Source: Ficedula albicollis
Lineage: Eukaryota > Chordata > Aves > Passeriformes > Muscicapidae
NCBI RefSeq assembly: GCF_000247815.1
Contig: NC_021681.1
Coordinates: 5,264,213 to 5,328,212, forward strand
Length of the DNA: 64,000 nt
Reading direction: 5' to 3'
Shown here: positions 50,097-64,000 of the stretch, piece by piece
Numbering within the stretch: the stretch's first letter is position 1
Layout of the letters: each line of letters begins with the position of its first letter
The notes under the pieces: model-generated
Database searches by the model: none
Told to the model about the DNA's origin: nothing
What the model saw: the letters and a program-made list of their open reading frames with translations, nothing else
Translations under genes and position numbers: made by a program

Positions 50097-50700
50097 CTCA
50101 GGTCCTTTATCCTTCCCTTCATGCTGCTGACAATGACTGAGGCTCCCTGGCCATACAATATCTGGGAAGTCAATGCCGTGTCAAGCCCTCGGGTTTACAT
50201 CCATGGCCACAATGAATGCACTTATTTACTGCAGGGACTCAGCAGGTCTGCCTCCTGCTGCTGCTGCTGCAGGGAAAGCAAAATCCAGGGGGACCCTTCC
50301 CTGGGCAGGTGGGCTGGTGCAGCCATGGGGTTCTGCAGCATGGGAGGGCAATCCCAGTGAGTTTCCACCAGGCATTTCTCACCTGGGAAGGATGGACAGC
50401 TCTTCAGCCACTCATTGTTTAACTGCTGAAGTTGCTAAGGGAAGGCCTTAGACAGGCTCAGAGGCGGCACTGCCTCAGGAGTCTCCAGCAGGATGGTACC
50501 CAGAGACTCTTTGTGGATTCCACAGAGTCCAAGCTGCTGCCCGATTCCCCGGGGGCAGTTTAGGTGCTCTCTGCCACAGCGTGGTGTCCTCACAATGACA
50601 GCAATGTCACCCCAGGAGGCTGCTGGCCTGCCTGCACCCCCGCTGCTCACTGCAGCACCTCCACACAGTGGCACACACAGACCTGGAGGTGTGAGAGGGA

Positions 50701-50912
50701 CAGAGGGAAGAAGATTTTCACAAGGAGGGTGGTGAGGCCCTGGCACAGGTGATGGACCCCCCCATTCCTGGAAACATTCAGGTTAGGTGGGGCTCTGCAA
50801 CCTGCTCTAGTGGAAGGTGTCCCTGCTCATTGCAAAGTGCTTGGACTCGACAACCTTTAAAGGTCACCTCCAGCCCAAACCTTTCTATGATTCTGTAATT
50901 CCATAACTATGC
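50701..50912 (+). mobile_element. CR1 LINE 3' end with tail, plus orientation
   Basis: Contains 'gaagaagattttcacaagga', 'ggtgaggccctggcacaggt', 'ctagtggaaggtgtccctgc', 'tcacctccagcccaaacctt' and a terminal 'ctatgattctgtaattc' tail. This is a complete CR1 3' terminus. Confidence 0.92.
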
Positions 50913-52566
<1,654 letters not shown>

Positions 52567-52639
52567 TTATTCAAAGATCCATTATTTCCTAAATAAAGTT
52601 TGGATCGGGGGTATTTTCAAATTCTAGGTGCTCTTCACC

Positions 52640-53010
52640 TCTCACTTTTGGCAGTTGCAAGCCCGACCGTGATTGCTGCGAGGAGGAGGAGGAGGCTGAA
52701 GGCAGAAATACAGCTCTATTTATGCTGATACTGGATCTCGGGCTACATGATCTCATCTAATTTAAAGTTACTCCAAATGAACTATCTCCAAGAATATAAT
52801 TTTAATGTTTCCCTATCAGGCCGTTCTTATCTCTCTGCATTACCATGATATCATTCAGGAATAATAATCGCACCATTAGTTTTGGTGTCTAAACAAGCTG
52901 GTGAGGAGAAATGCATTTCAGTCACCGCCCTGCAAATTGCTGCCCTCCCCAAGAAAAAAACCCTAAACCCCAAAAGGGCTACAAAGTTGATAAAATCCAA
53001 CCCCGGGGGC
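52640..53010. promoter_or_regulatory. Candidate conserved non-coding element
   Basis: A unique AT-rich block with 'catgatctcatctaatttaa' (52746-52765), 'ttaccatgatatcattcagg' (52840-52859) and 'ataataatcgcaccattag' (52861-52879). It sits about 0.5 kb upstream of the large CpG island, as expected for a regulatory element. No coding signal. Confidence 0.3.
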
Positions 53011-53124
53011 TTTACAACTGCAACAGATGCCCCTCCAGGACAAAGGATTTAAGGGGAAAATGGAAGTATTTAAGTATTTAGGGGTGGAAGCGTTGGAATC
53101 TCGAAGGAAATATTTTCTGTGCTG

Positions 53125-53320
<196 letters not shown>

Positions 53321-53339
53321 TCCTTTTAATTTTTTTTTT

Positions 53340-57534
<4,195 letters not shown>

Positions 57535-57556
57535 CTACACGACGCTCTTCCGATCT
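57535..57556 (+). other. Illumina Read 1 adapter sequence (contamination)
   Basis: 22 nt beginning 'ctacacgacgctcttccgat' and ending 'ct' match the 3' end of the Illumina TruSeq Read 1 adapter. The exact 22-nt extent also equals the partial Read 1 sequence carried by 10x Genomics gel-bead oligonucleotides. It is not genomic DNA. Confidence 0.97.
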
Positions 57557-58071
57557 GAGATCAGCTGTGTTATATATATATAAATATATATATATTTTGC
57601 CACCACGTACTACTAGGTAAAATTGCTTTTCATGTCAGAAAAAGAGGCTCTTCAAAGTTAAAAAAGAAAAAAAAAAAAGACGGGGAGAAACATTTATATT
57701 TAAAACATATGATAGTGTTTGCTTAATTTAAAACAGATAGTCCTTAAATTTGTGTGATCCAGTGAGACTAGATCTAAGTTTACTTTAGACAGAGCGTCAG
57801 GTATGAAGTCAGGCAGTAGAATTGTAAAAAAATTAATACTACTACTACTAACGAAAAACCGAATAAAAACCGATGGCAATTTAAATATGTTTTCACAATG
57901 TCTTGGGCAAGAAGAAACAGAAACTAAGATGTATCCGGCAGGATTTTACCTCGTTAAACCTTTTCATTTGTTGAACAAAGACGTTTTGAATAAAGACAAT
58001 CTGTCATCAAACGAGGCAAGTGCGTGGCGTGAGAGCTGCGTCCCACACCGGGGGCCGGGAGCGACCCCCGC
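57557..58071. other. Isolated AT-rich contig piece between adapter and gap
   Basis: 515 nt with a TA dinucleotide run (57570-57598) and AT-rich unique sequence, turning GC-rich only in its last 50 bases. It is bounded by an adapter on the left and N on the right, so its placement in an otherwise CpG-rich region is uncertain. No gene seen. Confidence 0.6.
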
Positions 58072-58768
58072 NNNNNNNNNNNNNNNNNNNNNNNNNNNNN
58101 NNNNNNNNNNNNNNNNNNNNNNNNNNNNNNNNNNNNNNNNNNNNNNNNNNNNNNNNNNNNNNNNNNNNNNNNNNNNNNNNNNNNNNNNNNNNNNNNNNNN
58201 NNNNNNNNNNNNNNNNNNNNNNNNNNNNNNNNNNNNNNNNNNNNNNNNNNNNNNNNNNNNNNNNNNNNNNNNNNNNNNNNNNNNNNNNNNNNNNNNNNNN
58301 NNNNNNNNNNNNNNNNNNNNNNNNNNNNNNNNNNNNNNNNNNNNNNNNNNNNNNNNNNNNNNNNNNNNNNNNNNNNNNNNNNNNNNNNNNNNNNNNNNNN
58401 NNNNNNNNNNNNNNNNNNNNNNNNNNNNNNNNNNNNNNNNNNNNNNNNNNNNNNNNNNNNNNNNNNNNNNNNNNNNNNNNNNNNNNNNNNNNNNNNNNNN
58501 NNNNNNNNNNNNNNNNNNNNNNNNNNNNNNNNNNNNNNNNNNNNNNNNNNNNNNNNNNNNNNNNNNNNNNNNNNNNNNNNNNNNNNNNNNNNNNNNNNNN
58601 NNNNNNNNNNNNNNNNNNNNNNNNNNNNNNNNNNNNNNNNNNNNNNNNNNNNNNNNNNNNNNNNNNNNNNNNNNNNNNNNNNNNNNNNNNNNNNNNNNNN
58701 NNNNNNNNNNNNNNNNNNNNNNNNNNNNNNNNNNNNNNNNNNNNNNNNNNNNNNNNNNNNNNNNNNNN
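58072..58768. other. Assembly gap of 697 N
   Basis: Unknown sequence. The flanks do not share a visible overlap. Open frames spanning it are meaningless. Confidence 0.99.
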
Positions 58769-59220
58769 TTGCAACCTCCAGTTGCCTACATATTATTCCC
58801 AGGCATGACCAAGACTGGGATAGACCCCTATTCTTCAGCACACGCGACTGCCATGTAACACCCACCCACCCACCCACACCCCCACAGGCGTGTGCGTGTG
58901 CGCGTGTGTCCCCCAAACCCGGCCGGCAGCTGGAACTGGGATTCCTCCGTGTGTGCATGTACATAAAAGCTGCAGGAGCAAAAGGCCGCCCGAACCAGGA
59001 CTCTGCCGCCCGCCGCCGGGCCGGGACAGACGCGGACGCTGCCTCGGAGATGCTCTCGCCTAAAGCTCGCCACGAGAGCTGGCCCCAGGCTCGGGGGGGA
59101 TCTGCAATCGCGGGGGCAGATAGGAGCCCGGCACTTGTAAGAGTTGTAAATGTGTTTAAAAACAGAAAAGAAAAGCGAACCTTGAACTGCCCTTTCGGGA
59201 CAAAGCGGGGAGAAAAAGAC
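58769..59220. promoter_or_regulatory. GC-rich segment, partly CpG island
   Basis: Includes a CCCA/CACA-type microsatellite (58859-58885), a GTGCGTGT stretch (58888-58908) and a CpG-rich part (58985-59125). No exon recognised. Continues the damaged island landscape. Confidence 0.4.
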
Positions 59221-61314
<2,094 letters not shown>

Positions 61315-61500
61315 NNNNNNNNNNNNNNNNNNNNNNNNNNNNNNNNNNNNNNNNNNNNNNNNNNNNNNNNNNNNNNNNNNNNNNNNNNNNNNNNNNNNNN
61401 NNNNNNNNNNNNNNNNNNNNNNNNNNNNNNNNNNNNNNNNNNNNNNNNNNNNNNNNNNNNNNNNNNNNNNNNNNNNNNNNNNNNNNNNNNNNNNNNNNNN
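61315..61500. other. Assembly gap of 186 N, probably false
   Basis: The 24 bases before the gap (61291-61314) are identical to the 24 bases after it (61501-61524). Two contig ends that overlap were apparently joined with N and not merged. Confidence 0.95.
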
Positions 61501-61639
61501 TCCGGGGACACCGCGCCCCTGAGCCCGGACACCCCCCGGGCCGCTCCGGCTGCTGCGGGGCAGAACGGGCTCGGTGGGGGCCGGGGCCTCGGGGAAACAG
61601 CGGGGCGAGGTGGTGAGCGCGGAGTGACAGGCTGGAAAC

Positions 61640-61960
61640 TTTGGCGGGGATCTTTCCTCCCTACTTTCCTTCTTTCTTTCGCTCTCTTCTTTCTTCTTTC
61701 CCATTTTCTTTCCCTATTCACAAATTTCCCCCCCTTTCCTTCCTTCCCTCCTTCCTTCCTTCCTTCCTTCCTTCCCTCTTTCCTATTTACCTTATTTTCT
61801 TATCTTTATTTATTAATTTTATCTCCTTCTCTCTCCCTCTCACATTTTCCCCTTCTCTCCTTCCGTTCTCCTTCTCCCTCTCTCTTTCTCTTTTCCTACT
61901 TCCCTCTCTCTTTACTCTCCCTCTCTTCCTGCTTCTCATTCTCTTTTCCTCGCTGCCTCG
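61640..61960. repeat. Imperfect polypyrimidine (C/T) tract
   Basis: About 320 bp almost entirely C and T with irregular CCTT, CTTT and CCTTCC motifs. The opposite strand is purine-rich. Such asymmetry can favour triplex structure. The long open frames here are compositional. Confidence 0.85.
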
Positions 61961-62178
61961 CCGTCCCCCTGCCACCCCGCTCGCCCTCCGCAGCTTCTGC
62001 TCGCCGCGTTTCGTTCCCGTTCCCTGAGCCGTGTTATCCCTCCAACCCTCCCGCCCGCTTGCAGGTGTGTAGCTGTTTAACTCGTGGAGATAAATAAATT
62101 AAATAATGATCTTGACACTGCAATGAACCGATTACTGACTTTGATGTCAAAGGGAAACCAAAAACAGAAAGAAAGAGG

Positions 62179-62179
<1 letters not shown>

Positions 62180-62213
<34 letters not shown>
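62180..62213. repeat. GA dinucleotide microsatellite
   Basis: About 16 GA units ending in 'gagagaggggtg'. Confidence 0.9.
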
Positions 62214-62215
<2 letters not shown>

Positions 62216-62457
62216 GAAAAAAAGCTATTCCCTCGAGGGGGAAATGCAGCTCCTTGTCAAACCTGTTTCCCCACAACTGTCTCCTTCTTTCAATAAAATC
62301 ATTAAACAAAGGCCGCGGGGTTATGCGCACCACGCCTTGGGTGCGCGGCCGGGCGCTGTCCCGGGCTGGGCTTCGCCGCGGAGCCTCGCCCGCACCCGCG
62401 GAGCCGAGCGGGGAGCGGAGCACGGCGGCCTCGGCCCGCCTCACTCCTGCCACTCTT

Positions 62458-63291
62458 TCTTCTTTTCTTTTCTTTTCTTTTCTTTCTTTTCTTTTCTTTT
62501 CTTTTCTTTTCTTTTCTTTTCTTTTCTTTTCTTTTCTTTTCTTTTCTTTTCTTTTCTTTTCTTTTCTTTTCTTTTCTTTTCTTTTCTTTTCTTTTCTTTT
62601 CTTTTCTTTTCTTTTCTTTTCTTTTCTTTTCTTTTCTTTTCTTTTCTTTTCTTTTCTTTTCTTTTCTTTTCTTTTCTTTTCTTTTCTTTTCTTTTCTTTT
62701 CTTTTCTTTTCTTTTCTTTTCTTTTCTTTTCTTTTCTTTTCTTTTCTTTTCTTTTCTTTTCTTTTCTTTTCTTTTCTTTTCTTTTCTTTTCTTTTCTTTT
62801 CTTTTCTTTTCTTTTCTTTTCTTTTCTTTTCTTTTCTTTTCTTTTCTTTTCTTTTCTTTTCTTTTCTTTTCTTTTCTTTTCTTTTCTTTTCTTTTCTTTT
62901 CTTTTCTTTTCTTTTCTTTTCTTTTCTTTTCTTTTCTTTTCTTTTCTTTTCTTTTCTTTTCTTTTCTTTTCTTTTCTTTTCTTTTCTTTTCTTTTCTTTT
63001 CTTTTCTTTTCTTTTCTTTTCTTTTCTTTTCTTTTCTTTTCTTTTCTTTTCTTTTCTTTTCTTTTCTTTTCTTTTCTTTTCTTTTCTTTTCTTTTCTTTT
63101 CTTTTCTTTTCTTTTCTTTTCTTTTCTTTTCTTTTCTTTTCTTTTCTTTTCTTTTCTTTTCTTTTCTTTTCTTTTCTTTTCTTTTCTTTTCTTTTCTTTT
63201 CTTTTCTTTTCTTTTCTTTTCTTTTCTTTTCTTTTCTTTTCTTTTCTTTTCTTTTCTTTTCTTTTCTTTTCTTTTCTTTTCTTTTCTTTTC
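62458..63291. repeat. TTTTC pentanucleotide array, 161 uninterrupted units
   Basis: After a few leading units and one 4-nt slip (62482-62485), CTTTT repeats perfectly from 62486 to 63290 (805 nt, 161 units). The strand is pure pyrimidine, so the complementary strand is pure purine. The length is likely polymorphic. Stop-free frames of over 300 codons on both strands follow from the repeat and are not genes. Confidence 0.97.
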
Positions 63292-63469
63292 TGGCTCAGT
63301 GCTGCCCGCTGGACCACCTAGACACTTAAAATAATCCACTCTGGCCTTGCTTTAAACAAACCAACAAATAAGAAAGGGGGAGAAAAGATCTCGGGAGGCC
63401 GAGGGGAGCGGGGGAACCCTCGCTGGCGCCCAGGTGTAGCTGTGCGATCGCCAGGGAGCTCTGCTGCAG

Positions 63470-63730
63470 GAGAGACAAAGACAGAAGGGGAATTAAGTGA
63501 TGTTAAAAAACTTTATTCTAAAGGACACATTAAGCCCATAGAAGTCTCTGAGAGATATTACTTATTTCTGCTTATTAGTGATAATAGCCCAGTAAATTTG
63601 CTATTGAGTGTATCAAAGGCATTCAAAGAGACTTTGAAACATCAAAAAGATTGCAATTCTGATTTTACGGTTTTATTCCAGGCCCGACCTCCTGGCTACA
63701 TTCCTTGATTGTAGTGTTTAAAAGTGAGCG
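63470..63730. promoter_or_regulatory. Candidate conserved non-coding element
   Basis: A unique AT-rich block between a microsatellite and a GC-rich end, with TTTATT, TTAGTGATAATAG (63574-63586) and ATCAAA-like words (63638-63643). No coding signal. Confidence 0.28.
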
Positions 63731-63745
63731 GTGATCAGAAACACG

Positions 63746-63778
63746 TCTTCCTCCTCCTCCTCCTCCTCCTCCTCCTCG
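63746..63778. repeat. CCT trinucleotide microsatellite
   Basis: About ten CCT units before a GC-rich segment. Confidence 0.9.
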
Positions 63779-63826
63779 GGCCGGGCCGGGGAGCCTGGCG
63801 GGGCTGCCAGGGGCTGCGGCTCCAGC

Positions 63827-63844
63827 GGCTCCACCAGGGTCCCC

Positions 63845-63916
<72 letters not shown>

Positions 63917-63935
63917 CTCCACCAGGGTCCCCCCG
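63827..63935. other. 70-nt poly-G between duplicated 20-bp flanks (artefact)
   Basis: 'ggctccaccagggtcccccc' occurs at 63827-63846 and again at 63915-63934, with 70 G (63847-63916) joining them. The flank duplication suggests an unmerged overlap or an unread short repeat. Confidence 0.85.
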
Positions 63936-64000
63936 CCGCAGCGACCTCACCGCCTCTCCCCAAAAATTCCACAAAACCATTCCAAATGCTTGCAATGTGG

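Noticed and set aside
62034..63339. Frames rich in KRKEK or FSFLF repeats
   Set aside because: They are translations of the TTTTC array on either strand.

Overview
This window is vertebrate nuclear DNA, most likely from a bird (probably Neoaves). The interspersed repeats are about sixteen 5'-truncated CR1 LINE ends, several ending in the short ATTCTGTG-type tail typical of avian CR1, plus two solo LTRs of one ERV family. I see no mammalian SINEs or L1. I found no complete protein-coding gene and no convincing tRNA or rRNA gene. The long open frames are products of homopolymers, N gaps or stop-free tandem repeats. The best coding candidate is one exon-like block on the minus strand (13038-13363) with good splice sites and an open frame of 108 codons.

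Layout. 1-12.3 kb is repeat-poor intergenic DNA with two or three candidate conserved non-coding blocks and CR1 fragments. 12.4-13.0 kb is a poly-G tract inside poly-T, followed by the exon-like block and a CR1. 16-26 kb holds a small hairpin-bearing tandem repeat, two oppositely oriented solo LTRs (17189-17895 minus, 23707-24428 plus, the latter with a perfect 5-bp target duplication) and an apparently exact 859-bp tandem duplication that starts at the LTR edge. 27.6-28.1 kb is another poly-G tract. 28-35 kb has candidate conserved elements and CR1 pieces, one internally duplicated. 35.7-40.2 kb is repeat DNA: two poly-G tracts, a G-rich 21-bp minisatellite, and a second 21-bp minisatellite with 133 apparently identical copies. 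41.4-41.7 kb is a small CpG-rich block with a perfect inverted repeat. 48.7-49.9 kb is a 56-bp minisatellite broken by three poly-G tracts. 53.3-61.6 kb is a broad CpG-island landscape, badly damaged by poly-G tracts, two N gaps and a sequencing adapter. 62.46-63.29 kb is a TTTTC array with 161 uninterrupted units.

Interpretation. Scattered AT-rich, repeat-free blocks with homeodomain, SOX, TCF and GATA-like words, together with CpG islands and no recognisable exons, suggest the regulatory neighbourhood of a developmental gene lying outside the window or hidden by the damaged sequence. I cannot name that gene. About 7.1 kb (11%) of the window is pure G, always on the plus strand and nearly always inside a tandem repeat or between duplicated flanks. 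I read these tracts as assembly or base-calling artefacts, not biology. I did not find a new biological system. The most useful observations are the artefact signatures, the LTR and duplication junction, the homogeneous minisatellite, the exon-like block and two perfect inverted repeats in CpG-rich DNA.
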